Assembly: GCF_004366715.1 (NCBI RefSeq)
Contig: NZ_SOQZ01000006.1
Location: forward strand, 62,001-126,000
DNA length: 64,000 nucleotides
Source: Meridianimaribacter flavus
Lineage (GTDB): Bacteria > Bacteroidota > Bacteroidia > Flavobacteriales > Flavobacteriaceae
Direction of reading: 5' to 3'
Below the pieces are notes generated by a model that was not told where the DNA came from, did no database searches, and saw only the letters and a program-made list of their open reading frames with translations. Of this stretch, positions 1-9,242 are shown piece after piece. The position numbers and the translations under genes are program-made. Numbering within the stretch: position 1 is the stretch's first letter; the number at the start of each line of letters is the position of its first letter.

Positions 1-1905
1 GCTCTAGAGGCATTAGCAGGTTTTTCATTAGGAGCTGAATCTATTGCACTATTTGCACGTGTAGGTGGTGGAATTTACACTAAAGCTGCCGATGTTGGTG
101 CAGATTTAGTTGGTAAAGTAGAAGCTGGTATTCCTGAAGATGATCCTCGTAATCCTGCAACTATTGCAGATAACGTAGGAGATAACGTTGGTGATGTAGC
201 TGGTATGGGAGCCGATTTGTTTGGTAGTTATGTAGCAACAGTATTAGCAGCTATGGTGTTGGGTAATTACTTAATTAAAGATATGTCAGTCAATACACCT
301 TTTACTGACGACTTTAATAATATGGGACCAATCTTGTTGCCAATTGTTATTGCAGGTGTAGGTATTTTAGCTTCAATTATAGGAACGTTTTTAGTGAAAA
401 TTTCTGGTAATAATGCTAAAGAAGCTCAAGTTCAAAAAGCATTAGACACAGGAAACTGGGTAGCTATCATTATAACTTTAGCAGCTAGTTTTGGCTTAAT
501 TAAATATATGTTACCTGAAACTATGAGCATGAAGTTCTTTGGTGAAGGTTATGTAGAGGTATCATCGATGAATGTATTTTGGTCAGCGTGTATAGGATTA
601 GCTGTTGGAGCACTAATTTCGGTAGTTACTGCTTACTTTACATCATTAGGTAAAAAACCAGTTTTAGATATAGTACAAAACAGTTCAACAGGAGCAGCAA
701 CAAACATTATTGCTGGTTTAGCTGTAGGGATGAAATCTACATTTGCATCAGTAATTTTATTTGCAGCTGCAATTTATGGATCGTATGAATTAGCAGGATT
801 TTATGGTGTTGCTTTAGCAGCATCTGCTATGATGGCTACTACAGCTATGCAGTTAGCTATTGATGCTTTTGGACCAATTGCAGATAACGCAGGTGGTGTT
901 GCTGAAATGAGCGAGCTAGATCCTGAAGTGCGTGAGCGTACAGATATTTTAGACTCAGTAGGAAATACAACTGCAGCTGTTGGTAAAGGATTTGCTATTG
1001 CTTCTGCTGCATTAACTGCATTAGCACTATTTGCTGCGTATGTAACGTTTACAGGAATTGATGGAATAAACATTTTTAAAGCTGATGTATTGGCAATGTT
1101 ATTTGTTGGAGGAATGATTCCTGTAATCTTCTCAGCTTTAGCAATGCAATCAGTAGGAAAAGCTGCAATGGAAATGGTGCATGAAGTGCGTCGTCAGTTT
1201 AAAGAAATTCCTGGAATTATGGAAGGTACAGGAACTCCTGAGTATGCAAAGTGTGTTGATATTTCTACACAAGCAGCATTAAAAGAAATGATTTTACCTG
1301 GTTTAATCACCATTATTACTCCTATACTAATTGGTTTAATTTTTGGAGCTGAACCATTAGGAGGTTATATGGCAGGAGTATGTGTTAGTGGTGTAATGTG
1401 GGCAATTTTCCAAAACAATGCTGGAGGAGCTTGGGATAACGCTAAAAAATCATTTGAAGCTGGAGTTGAAATTAATGGTGAAATGACTTATAAAGGAAGT
1501 GATGCGCATAAAGCTGCTGTAACTGGTGATACTGTTGGAGATCCTTTTAAAGATACATCAGGACCATCAATGAATATTTTAATTAAGCTAACATGTTTAG
1601 TAGGATTGGTTATTGCTCCAATTTTAGGAGGTCATACTGCTGAAACTGGTTTAGCAGGTAACGATGATATTACTAAAGAAATTACCGTTGAAATTAATGA
1701 TGATGGAACCACAGGGAATGCTGTAGCTGTTTTAACTAAAACAACAACTGTTAATGGAGAAACCACTACTGAAGAAAAAATTATTGAAGGTACTCTTGAA
1801 GAAGTTGAAGCTAAAGTAGAAGCAATGAACAATGATAAGACTGTTGATGATGTTGAGGTTAAAATTAAGAAAACAGTTACTGAAGAAATTGAAAAACAAA
1901 GTTAG
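1..1905 (+). CDS. hppA: Membrane ion-pumping pyrophosphatase, K+-dependent type (5' truncated)
   Basis: The reading frame is already open at base 1, so the N-terminal part lies outside the window; 634 residues are visible. The protein couples pyrophosphate hydrolysis to Na+ or H+ export across the inner membrane. Visible signatures are GADLVGKVE near visible residue 30 and [19 protein letters not shown] shortly after, which bind Mg-pyrophosphate, followed by many hydrophobic helices. GNTTAA near visible residue 321 has Ala where K+-independent enzymes carry Lys, so this is the K+-dependent class, which includes the Na+ pumps. After the last helix (ending near [10 protein letters not shown]) there is an unusual tail of about 85 residues rich in Thr, Glu, Val and Lys that the core family lacks. 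It ends at a terminator shared with the convergent kinase gene. Identity is very sure; the pumped ion is inference. Confidence 0.97.
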   Translation, partial: ALEALAGFSLGAESIALFARVGGGIYTKAADVGADLVGKVEAGIPEDDPRNPATIADNVGDNVGDVAGMGADLFGSYVATVLAAMVLGNYLIKDMSVNTPFTDDFNNMGPILLPIVIAGVGILASIIGTFLVKISGNNAKEAQVQKALDTGNWVAIIITLAASFGLIKYMLPETMSMKFFGEGYVEVSSMNVFWSACIGLAVGALISVVTAYFTSLGKKPVLDIVQNSSTGAATNIIAGLAVGMKSTFASVILFAAAIYGSYELAGFYGVALAASAMMATTAMQLAIDAFGPIADNAGGVAEMSELDPEVRERTDILDSVGNTTAAVGKGFAIASAALTALALFAAYVTFTGIDGINIFKADVLAMLFVGGMIPVIFSALAMQSVGKAAMEMVHEVRRQFKEIPGIMEGTGTPEYAKCVDISTQAALKEMILPGLITIITPILIGLIFGAEPLGGYMAGVCVSGVMWAIFQNNAGGAWDNAKKSFEAGVEINGEMTYKGSDAHKAAVTGDTVGDPFKDTSGPSMNILIKLTCLVGLVIAPILGGHTAETGLAGNDDITKEITVEINDDGTTGNAVAVLTKTTTVNGETTTEEKIIEGTLEEVEAKVEAMNNDKTVDDVEVKIKKTVTEEIEKQS

Positions 1906-1924
1906 TTTTCAAAAGTTATACTAC

Positions 1925-1956
1925 AAAAAAGCCACATCAATTTGATGTGGCTTTTT
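1925..1956. terminator. Bidirectional hairpin terminator between hppA and dNK
   Basis: GCCACATCAA and its exact complement TTGATGTGGC meet around a two-base loop, flanked by A-run and T-run arms. It lies between two convergent genes and can serve both. Confidence 0.9.
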
Positions 1957-1972
1957 GTTTGTCTTTTATTCT

Positions 1973-2587
1973 TTAGAATAAACCGTTTATTTCGGCATCT
2001 ATTTTATTAATGATAAAACCAAGGTCTTCAGGGTTAGCAACAAAATCTAGGTTGTCTACATCAATGATAAGTAGTTTTCCTTTGTCGTAACCATGTATCC
2101 AAGCTTCGTAACGTTCATTTAATCTACTTAAATAATCAATGCTAATTGAGTTTTCATAATCGCGTCCACGTTTATGAATTTGTGATACTAAGTTTGGAAT
2201 AGTGCTTCTAAGGTAAATTAACAAATCAGGACCTTGAACAAGAGATTCCATCAAATCAAAAAGTGAACGATAGTTCTCAAAATCTCTATTGGTCATCAAT
2301 CCCATAGCATGAAGGTTAGGTGCAAAAATATGAGCATCTTCATAAATGGTTCTGTCCTGTATAATGTCTTTTCCGCTTTGGCGAATTTGTAATACTTGTC
2401 TAAATCTAGAATTTAAAAAATAAACCTGCAGGTTAAAACTCCAACGCTCCATCTGGTTGTAAAAATCATCTAAATACGGATTGTCTACTACGTCTTCTAA
2501 TTGTGGTTCCCAGTTAAAATGTTTGGCTAATAATTTGGTGAGAGTTGTTTTACCTGCACCAATGTTTCCTGCTACTGCAACATGCAT
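1973..2587 (-). CDS. Deoxynucleoside kinase
   Basis: A 204-residue cytoplasmic kinase that phosphorylates deoxynucleosides in the salvage pathway. The protein opens with a P-loop, GNIGAGKTT (residues 7-15). QDRTIYEDAHIFA matches the DRS-type motif of the dNK/dGK family, and an Arg-rich lid (RGRDYE) follows. The length is normal for the bacterial family. It starts two bases after the stop of the upstream secreted protein gene, so the two are probably co-transcribed. Which deoxynucleoside it prefers cannot be read from the sequence. Confidence 0.93.
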   Translation of the reverse strand: MHVAVAGNIGAGKTTLTKLLAKHFNWEPQLEDVVDNPYLDDFYNQMERWSFNLQVYFLNSRFRQVLQIRQSGKDIIQDRTIYEDAHIFAPNLHAMGLMTNRDFENYRSLFDLMESLVQGPDLLIYLRSTIPNLVSQIHKRGRDYENSISIDYLSRLNERYEAWIHGYDKGKLLIIDVDNLDFVANPEDLGFIINKIDAEINGLF

Positions 2588-2589
2588 GT

Positions 2590-3369
2590 TTATTTAATTT
2601 TTAGTTGGAATTTACTTAGGATTTTGCTGTCGTAAATATACAAGGTTTCATTGGCCAATAAAAACTGATTTATTAACAATTTTGACCTTTGAATTGGTAC
2701 AACATCTTGACTATTGCTTGCTAAAAAGTAGAGTTGATTATCAGTTTTTAAAACCACATTTTCATTATTTAAAGCCATTTCAGTGAAGCCTTTATTCTCC
2801 ATTTTAGAAATAAGACTTCCTAAATAATTGTACTTGTACAAGTACTTTTCGGTAAGCATCCAGCAATAGTTGTAGTTGCTTTTTAGATCGAGTACATTAG
2901 ATTGTACAGGAAGCGATCTTACCTTAACCTTGTTCATTTTATAATCATAAAGTTCAAGTTGTTGTAAATCTTGATTAAAAACCCAAAGCGAATTGTCAAA
3001 ACCAGTAGTAATATGTGATACATTTTTATAAGGTTGCATCATATTAAAATCTATTTTGAAAATTTCGGCTAAACGATTATCAAGAATAACAACAGTATTA
3101 AAACTCTTGTAAAACAGATTAATTTTTAATGGGTTAAAAGCATTAGCAGAAGTAATGTTTCCTAATTGAACATTGCTGTAGTTTATTGATTTATTATTTG
3201 AAGTTTTATAAAACGTATTGTTTTTAATATGGTAAAGCGTTTCAAAATCGTCAATACTAATAATCGTTTCCTTTTCAAGTTTTAAGCTATTTATAAGCTT
3301 TATCTGTATACTATCTTGAGCATAACCAGAATATATAAGGAATAAAAAAATGTAGTTAATCCATTTCAT
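2590..3369 (-). CDS. Secreted protein of unknown function, propeller-like
   Basis: I do not recognise a named family. The 259-residue product begins with a signal peptide (MKWINYIFLFLIYSGYAQ, cleavage likely after YAQ). It continues as short beta-strand-rich repeats containing phrases such as DNSLWVFNQDLQQLELYDY and YLYKYNYLGSLISKM, which resemble blades of a beta-propeller. No catalytic motif is visible. It is followed almost without a gap by the deoxynucleoside kinase, an odd pairing of a secreted and a cytoplasmic protein that probably reflects shared transcription only. The start codon lies inside a small perfect hairpin (3364-3381). Confidence 0.75.
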   Translation of the reverse strand: MKWINYIFLFLIYSGYAQDSIQIKLINSLKLEKETIISIDDFETLYHIKNNTFYKTSNNKSINYSNVQLGNITSANAFNPLKINLFYKSFNTVVILDNRLAEIFKIDFNMMQPYKNVSHITTGFDNSLWVFNQDLQQLELYDYKMNKVKVRSLPVQSNVLDLKSNYNYCWMLTEKYLYKYNYLGSLISKMENKGFTEMALNNENVVLKTDNQLYFLASNSQDVVPIQRSKLLINQFLLANETLYIYDSKILSKFQLKIK

Positions 3370-3412
3370 TGCGAAATGAAAAGTACAAAAATCAAACCAT
3401 ATTGCATAAATA

Positions 3413-3444
3413 AAAAAACACCTTTGTAAACAAAGGTGTTTTTT
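3413..3444. terminator. Strong hairpin terminator
   Basis: A 14-base arm with core ACACCTTTG is perfectly repeated in inverse around a TAAA loop, with A-run and T-run edges. It lies just after the stop of the minus-strand T9SS cargo gene at 3466. Confidence 0.92.
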
Positions 3445-3465
3445 AAAGTTGCTATTAATCTAATA

Positions 3466-5055
3466 CTACTCTTTTAAAACTTTAAAATTAGTTGAAGTTT
3501 CTCCAGAGTTAACGGTTACAATGTAAATTCCAGTAGCAAGACTAGATAAATCTACACTTACATCTTGTGCATTGGTTTCTTTAGTTAAAACAGCTTTTCC
3601 AATAATACTGTTTACTGTTACTTTATTAATGTTTTGGTTGTATTTTATATTCAATACATTATTAGTTGGGTTTGGATAGTATTTAAAACTGTTTAAGTCA
3701 AACTCGTTAACACCTAAAGTAGCATCGTAGGCAGCAATTCTAAATTTGCCAAATTGATAAGCCCAACCCCAAACTCTTATTATTACTGTTTCTCCTGGAG
3801 TTTTATTAGTAAATAACATACCAGCAAATTCGTTACCTCCAATTACAAATTGATTGCTGCAATAAGCAGTTCCTGTGTTTGGTGGAGGTAGGTTGTAATG
3901 AAATGGTTCTAAGGTTTCTGTTCCACAAGAACCAGTATAAGTTTCAATGGCAGTGTCACTCAAATTAGTTTCAGTTGGTTCTGCTCTAGTTTCAATAGTA
4001 AAGCTACCTGAAGCAGGAACCACTACCGAAAACCATACGTCTTTACCATAGATGCCAAAATCTGGTAAGGTTCCGCAGTTAGGAAAATTAGAATTTCCCG
4101 GATTAACTGACGCAGATGTATTGGTAGCAACTATGTAACTGTCTTCAAAAGACTGACCAATTGTTAGTGCTATAGGGTTTGAACAATCATCGTTCGATGG
4201 CGCATCAGGTGACTTGTATGCACACAATTCAAAATAAATAGCTTGTGATGAATTTGATGATGTTACGCTTACATAATAAGTTTCTCCAGCAGTTAAATCG
4301 GCTAAAACAATATCTTGACACTGTAAGGTTGGAGATGTTGGTTCTTCAAGGAAAGGGTTTAAGAATCCAGGAGTTCCGCCATATACTCCTATGTATAAAG
4401 GAGTAGAACCATTTACAAGGTCTGCTCTAAAAGTATACTCTCCAGTTTCAGTTGGTGTAAAGCTGTACCACACATCAGGATTTGAAGTGCTGCATTCAGC
4501 TTCACTAGTATAAGTTGCATTAGTTGTGTATCCAACAGATGCATTTTCGCAAACATCAAAAGTAGACTCTAACAACACATCAGCGTTTGCAGGTTCGTCG
4601 TTTGATGGCGCATCAGGAAAAGGATAAACGCATAATCTATATTGTGTAGATGCACTCGCTCCTCTGGTGTTAATGTAATAAGTTTGACCCATAGTTAAAG
4701 TAGCGCTAAAATACCTTGTAGCACAACCAGTCATACTATTTAAGTTGCCTATAGTTCCAGAAAAAACACCTATTCTAACATCAAAAATGCTTCCTGTTAA
4801 AGCTTCAATTTCAATGGAATATTGACGCGTTTCAGTTGGTGTAAATGTATACCAAGAGTCAACCCAATTATCATAACCTGGACAAGTTGCAAATTCTGGA
4901 GATTTGGTAAACCCAACAAAATTGTCGGTTTCTTCATTTTCACAAACATAAGATGTTGAAGCAAGTATAGCAGGAGCTCCAATAGGCTCATCAGTTTGTC
5001 CGTTTACAATTTGGGAAAAAGCAATAACAAAGAGTAAAAGTAATTTTCTAGTCAT
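3466..5055 (-). CDS. Secreted T9SS cargo protein with three beta-sandwich repeats
   Basis: A 529-residue protein with a signal peptide (MTRKLLLLFVIAFSQIVNGQ). It is built from repeated Cys-containing beta-sandwich modules separated by PDAPSND linkers near residues 148 and 283. Each module carries W(Y/F)(T/S)(F/V) and Y(Y/F)(I/V) strands like bacterial pre-peptidase C-terminal domains. The last 80 or so residues (FKYYPNPTNNVLNI to the end GIYIVTVN...FKVLKE) form a type A sorting domain, which directs export through the type IX secretion system and attachment to the cell surface. No enzyme domain is visible. It is divergent from the larger T9SS cargo gene at 5250, and the shared intergenic region carries a TTAAC direct repeat. 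Confidence 0.88.
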   Translation of the reverse strand: MTRKLLLLFVIAFSQIVNGQTDEPIGAPAILASTSYVCENEETDNFVGFTKSPEFATCPGYDNWVDSWYTFTPTETRQYSIEIEALTGSIFDVRIGVFSGTIGNLNSMTGCATRYFSATLTMGQTYYINTRGASASTQYRLCVYPFPDAPSNDEPANADVLLESTFDVCENASVGYTTNATYTSEAECSTSNPDVWYSFTPTETGEYTFRADLVNGSTPLYIGVYGGTPGFLNPFLEEPTSPTLQCQDIVLADLTAGETYYVSVTSSNSSQAIYFELCAYKSPDAPSNDDCSNPIALTIGQSFEDSYIVATNTSASVNPGNSNFPNCGTLPDFGIYGKDVWFSVVVPASGSFTIETRAEPTETNLSDTAIETYTGSCGTETLEPFHYNLPPPNTGTAYCSNQFVIGGNEFAGMLFTNKTPGETVIIRVWGWAYQFGKFRIAAYDATLGVNEFDLNSFKYYPNPTNNVLNIKYNQNINKVTVNSIIGKAVLTKETNAQDVSVDLSSLATGIYIVTVNSGETSTNFKVLKE

Positions 5056-5081
5056 GATTCATATTTGTTTTAGTCTTGTAA

Positions 5082-5112
5082 CAAAAGTCAAAAAAAAAGA
5101 CTTTTTTTCAAT
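5082..5112 (-). promoter_or_regulatory. Candidate promoter for the minus-strand T9SS cargo gene
   Basis: Read on the minus strand, TTG followed by about 19 bases and then GACTTTTG resembles the Bacteroidota promoter TTG-N(17-23)-TAnnTTTG, with one mismatch in the -7 element (5082-5089). Confidence 0.4.
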
Positions 5113-5125
5113 GTGTTTAGGTACC

Positions 5126-5143
5126 GTTAACTTATCGTTAACC
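5126..5143. promoter_or_regulatory. TTAAC direct repeat, candidate response-regulator site
   Basis: GTTAAC occurs at 5126 and 5137, exactly 11 bases apart, the spacing expected for a tandem OmpR-family regulator dimer. The core TTAACTTATcGTTAACC recurs with one change at 10670, and three GTTAAC copies occur at 12904-12929. The site sits midway between two divergent T9SS cargo genes. Confidence 0.45.
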
Positions 5144-5249
5144 TTAGTTTACTTTGTTAAATAAGTAATAGTGAATAAGTTTACACTCAACTTAGAGTTG
5201 TCTTAAGATAGCTAAGTTAATTCAGAATTAAAACTAAAAGACTAATACA

Positions 5250-8200
5250 ATGAAAAAAAATTACTTATTTCTTGCCCTTATGTTCTTTAGCTTTTTTGCT
5301 AATGCACAAACGGTATCAATTAATGAAGTTACGCTTGGTGGTCTTACAACAAGTACATTTCAAGAATTGCCTATTGATCCTGACGATAATTATTCTTACT
5401 CACAGAGTATTTATTTGCAGTCAGAAATTAATCAAGCTGGTAGTATTTCAAAAATTACATATTATACTGATGGAGTTTTAGAAAATTCAAATGACATAGT
5501 TGTATATATGGCTGAAACTGCTAATGATACTTTTGCTTCTAATTCTGATTGGATTCCTTTAGCTAACTTAACACAAGTGTTTGCAGGCACATTTACAGTG
5601 TATAATAACGAGGTGTCTATAATTTTGGATACACCATTTAGTTACTCAAATACAGCAAACTTAGTTATAGTAGTTGACGAAAATCAAGATGATAATGACT
5701 CTAAAGATTTTATTGCACACAACTTAGGATTTTCAGAAGCTAGTGGAAGAGTGCTGCATTATGGAAATAATTTTACTAATCCTGATCCTGCGTCACCACC
5801 TTCTGGAATTTTAGATTACTACAGAGCGAATATTGAATTAGATTTTAACGCAATTACATGTTATCCTCCAAGTGCTATTAGTGTGGATGATACTTATGAA
5901 ACTTCAGTAAATGTTAGCTGGACCTCAAGTGCTTTAGAGTGGCAATATGTTGTGCAATCACCAGGAACTGGTAATCCTGACGCAGCTACACCTGTTAGTG
6001 TTTCGTCTAGTTCGGTAAACGTTCCAGGATTGACTAATAATACTGAATATGAGTTTTATGTGAGATCAGATTGTGATACTGATGGTGTGAGTGATTGGAT
6101 TGGTCCAATATTTTTTAGAACTGCTTGTGGTATAGTAGATGATTTTTCTGAAAATTTTGAAAGCATGCCAGATGAACTTGTAACTCCTTATTGTTGGACA
6201 ACAATTTCAAGTTCAACAGGAACAGAGCCTATATTTAAAGTAAATACTAGCTCTACGCAATCATACTCTCCTGATAATTACTATGAAATTCAAATGAGTA
6301 ATGATGATACTATGCTTTTAGTTTCTCCTGAGAGTACAACTATTGCCGATGGTATGCATAGAATAGAATTTGCAGCTAAAGTAAACTCAGTAGGTTCAGA
6401 TGAAACTGTTATAAAAGTTGGTTTAATGTCTGACCCTAATGACGAAAATACATTTGTAGAACTTAACAGTTTTGCGTTAATCAACTCTTCTGAAAACACT
6501 AATAACTATTCACTTTACTATGTAAATGTACCGTTAAATGCATCAGCAAGTCATTTAGCATTTAAACCAGAAACAACCGCTTCGTTTAATAAGATTGTTT
6601 ATTTAGACAATATAGTTGTTACTACACAGCCTTCTTGTTTTGAGGTGCTAGATGTAGAGGCAAGTAATATTACCGATGTTTCTTTTGACTTAGAAATTAC
6701 TCCAGATATTCAAGTGCAAACGGAATGGGAAATGGTAATTGTTCAAACTAGTTTAAACTTTAATCCAGCATTAGAAACTCCAATAGTAACAAGTTCCCTT
6801 ACAAATAATATTACATTGGATTCTGATGGACAAGCAATTATACCAAATAGTCCTTATAGAATTTTTGTTAGAGCTAATTGTGATGCAGCAGGTAGTGATG
6901 GTTCTGGTTATAGCACTTGGTTTGGACCTTACGATATAAGAACCGCTTGCGCGCCATTTGCAACTAATTTTACTGAAGACTTTGATTTATATTCAGATGC
7001 TGATTTTCCTTTTTGCTGGAACAAAAACGTTACATCTTCTGGGTCTCCTCTAGTTGAGGTAAATACTTCTACATCGTATGCTAACTCAGGAGCTAATGCA
7101 ATTATAATGAATACAGGTAATGATGCTAGTGCAAATGTGTTACTTATTTTACCTCAACATACTACTGCTAATGATGGTATGCATAGACTAGAGTTTTATG
7201 CTAAAAAGAATAGCGAGAATGCTGATGCTAATATAATAGTTGGTACTATGAGTGATCCTGTGGATGCTAACACTTTTCAAGAAATAACTGAACTTCCAAT
7301 AACAACTGGTGGCTTCTCAGGTAGCTTTCTTCAATATTTTGTGAATTTACCAGCAAGTACTGATGAGTATGTAGTGCTTAAGCATGGAGCAGGTACTGGA
7401 GCAAGCATTGCTTTTTATATTGATGATGTCACAATTACAGATCAACCTGCTTGTACTGAAGTGTATAATGTTGTAGCTGAAAATGTAACAGACGCTTCTG
7501 TTGAGGTTAGTTGGAATTTTCTTGGAGGACAAAACAGTTGGGAGTATGTTGTGCAACCTGCAGGAACAGGTGAGCCAGCATCAGGTGTTGTAACTTCTTC
7601 TAGTACTTCAAATAGCGATTTTAATAGTCTTACAGATAATACTGCTTATGAAATTTATGTAAGAGCTGATTGTGATACAAATGGTACAAGCCCATGGGTT
7701 GGACCAGTTTATTTTACGACATTATGTGTGCCAGAATCAGGGACTTTCACTAACGGTTTTGAGGGTAATGCTAACAATGCTGAAATAGAACCATGTTGGT
7801 CTAGTTTAATTAATCCTGCATCAACAAGCCCATACGTGAGATACAGTACTTTTCAAGCTCAAGAAGGTTCTATTAGTGTGAGAATGTATAGTGGTAATGA
7901 TGAAACTTCAGATATCTTTTTAATTACTCCTATGTTGTCTGATTTTGATAGCACTAAACAAATTCGTTTCCATGTTTATGACGATCACAATGGAGGTTTA
8001 GAGATTGGTACTATGACTGATCCTACTGATGCTTCAACATATACTACATATCAAACATTTTTAGATGCAGATATGACTGATGATGCATGGGATGAGAAAA
8101 CTGTGACCTTTGATAGTTATGCTGGATCTGACAACTATATTGTGTTTAAGTACAACGCTGCAACAACTTTTGATAATTTATACATAGATAATTTTACTTA

Positions 8201-8465
8201 TGAGGATAATCCTTCTTTAAGTGCTAATGATTATGATTTTAACAGCTCAGTTAAAATATATCCAAACCCAGTAAAAAACACATTACATGTAAGTGGTAAC
8301 ACTATTGAGACAGTTGATGTTTATAGTATTAATGGGAGCCACATATTGTCGCAACAGTTAAGTACACAAACTATTGATGTATCTAATCTTGCTAATGGAA
8401 TATATTTTGTAAATCTTAAAGATGCAAACGGAAATACAGCTATTAAAAAGTTTATAAAAAATTAA
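5250..8465 (+). CDS. Large secreted T9SS cargo protein with fibronectin III-like domains
   Basis: A 1071-residue protein with a signal peptide (MKKNYLFLALMFFSFFANAQ). An N-terminal domain of about 190 residues is followed by alternating fibronectin type III-like modules, for example SVNVSWTSSALEWQYVVQ near residue 222 and ASVEVSWNFLGGQNSWEYV near residue 752. These alternate with MAM-like jellyroll modules marked by (G/N)(T/L)M(S/T)DP and F.LYIDNF-type strands. The C-terminus (SSVKIYPNPVKNTLHVSG to GIYFVNLKDANGNTAIKKFIKN) is a type A sorting domain for the type IX secretion system. The modular form suggests an adhesin or surface binding protein; no catalytic motif is visible. It is divergent from the smaller cargo gene at 3466-5055, and a terminator follows the stop. 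Confidence 0.9.
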   Translation: MKKNYLFLALMFFSFFANAQTVSINEVTLGGLTTSTFQELPIDPDDNYSYSQSIYLQSEINQAGSISKITYYTDGVLENSNDIVVYMAETANDTFASNSDWIPLANLTQVFAGTFTVYNNEVSIILDTPFSYSNTANLVIVVDENQDDNDSKDFIAHNLGFSEASGRVLHYGNNFTNPDPASPPSGILDYYRANIELDFNAITCYPPSAISVDDTYETSVNVSWTSSALEWQYVVQSPGTGNPDAATPVSVSSSSVNVPGLTNNTEYEFYVRSDCDTDGVSDWIGPIFFRTACGIVDDFSENFESMPDELVTPYCWTTISSSTGTEPIFKVNTSSTQSYSPDNYYEIQMSNDDTMLLVSPESTTIADGMHRIEFAAKVNSVGSDETVIKVGLMSDPNDENTFVELNSFALINSSENTNNYSLYYVNVPLNASASHLAFKPETTASFNKIVYLDNIVVTTQPSCFEVLDVEASNITDVSFDLEITPDIQVQTEWEMVIVQTSLNFNPALETPIVTSSLTNNITLDSDGQAIIPNSPYRIFVRANCDAAGSDGSGYSTWFGPYDIRTACAPFATNFTEDFDLYSDADFPFCWNKNVTSSGSPLVEVNTSTSYANSGANAIIMNTGNDASANVLLILPQHTTANDGMHRLEFYAKKNSENADANIIVGTMSDPVDANTFQEITELPITTGGFSGSFLQYFVNLPASTDEYVVLKHGAGTGASIAFYIDDVTITDQPACTEVYNVVAENVTDASVEVSWNFLGGQNSWEYVVQPAGTGEPASGVVTSSSTSNSDFNSLTDNTAYEIYVRADCDTNGTSPWVGPVYFTTLCVPESGTFTNGFEGNANNAEIEPCWSSLINPASTSPYVRYSTFQAQEGSISVRMYSGNDETSDIFLITPMLSDFDSTKQIRFHVYDDHNGGLEIGTMTDPTDASTYTTYQTFLDADMTDDAWDEKTVTFDSYAGSDNYIVFKYNAATTFDNLYIDNFTYEDNPSLSANDYDFNSSVKIYPNPVKNTLHVSGNTIETVDVYSINGSHILSQQLSTQTIDVSNLANGIYFVNLKDANGNTAIKKFIKN

Positions 8466-8471
8466 ACGTAA

Positions 8472-8498
8472 TACTTTTTACTAAAAAGTAGTTTTTTT
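8472..8498 (+). terminator. Terminator after the large T9SS cargo gene
   Basis: TACTTTTT, a three-base loop and AAAAAGTA form a perfect hairpin followed by a run of seven T. Confidence 0.85.
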
Positions 8499-8503
8499 CA
8501 TGG

Positions 8504-8536
8504 AAAAGGCCAGTAATTTAGTTTACTGGCTTTTGT
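8504..8536. terminator. Hairpin terminator serving the minus-strand response regulator
   Basis: GCCAGTAA and TTACTGGC pair around a six-base loop, with T-rich tails in both directions. It lies just beyond the stop of the response regulator gene. Confidence 0.8.
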
Positions 8537-8540
8537 TTTT

Positions 8541-9242
8541 TTAATCTTTAATTACAAACTCTAGTCCAACACCTCTAACGCTATTAATACTAATATTAGG
8601 GTCTTCTTTTAGATGTTTTCTTACCCTTGTAATAAATACATCCATACTTCTCCCAGAAAAAAAATTGCTTTGTCCCCAAACCTTTGCGAGTATATCATCT
8701 CTAGGGATAAGTTTATTTTTGTTAGTGAATAAAAAATAAATAAGCTGCGCTTCCTTTTCAGTAATCTTAGCGCTTTTACCATTTATACTTAATGTAAGAT
8801 TTTTGCTGTCAAATAAATACTTGCCAATAGCAATTGGCTCTTCTTTATCAGTCTCTAAGCTAATGGTTTGTTGCTGGTTAGTTCTTTTAATGATGTTGTT
8901 TATTCTTAAAATGAGTTCCTCAACATCAAATGGTTTTGAAATATAATCATCAGCACCTAAGCTTAAACCTTTTATTCGGTCTTCTTTAGCTTTACGAGCA
9001 GTTAAAAATAAAAAAGGTGTTTCGGGGTTTTTCTTACTGAGTTTTTTTGAGAGTTTAAAGCCATCTAGCTTAGGCATCATTACATCAATAATGCATATGT
9101 CAAAAGAGTGCATTTTAAATAAATCTAAAGCTTCAGAGCCATCTTTTGCCCAAACAACTTCAAACTTATTTAGCTCCAAATATTGTTTTAGGGTAGTGCC
9201 AAAATCAATATCATCATCAGCTAATAAAATTCTCTTTTCCAT
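8541..9242 (-). CDS. OmpR-family response regulator
   Basis: A 233-residue DNA-binding response regulator. The receiver domain (about residues 1-120) has the acidic pocket DDD at 9-11, the phospho-acceptor Asp53 in IIDVMMPKLDGF, and the conserved Lys in ISKPFDVEEL. The C-terminal half is a winged helix ending SVRGVGLEFVIKD. The start lies inside the 3' end of the upstream histidine kinase gene (26-base overlap), so the two are translated from one message and form a cognate pair. The pair closely resembles the kinase/regulator pair at 10719-12864, suggesting an old duplication. Confidence 0.95.
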   Translation of the reverse strand: MEKRILLADDDIDFGTTLKQYLELNKFEVVWAKDGSEALDLFKMHSFDICIIDVMMPKLDGFKLSKKLSKKNPETPFLFLTARKAKEDRIKGLSLGADDYISKPFDVEELILRINNIIKRTNQQQTISLETDKEEPIAIGKYLFDSKNLTLSINGKSAKITEKEAQLIYFLFTNKNKLIPRDDILAKVWGQSNFFSGRSMDVFITRVRKHLKEDPNISINSVRGVGLEFVIKD

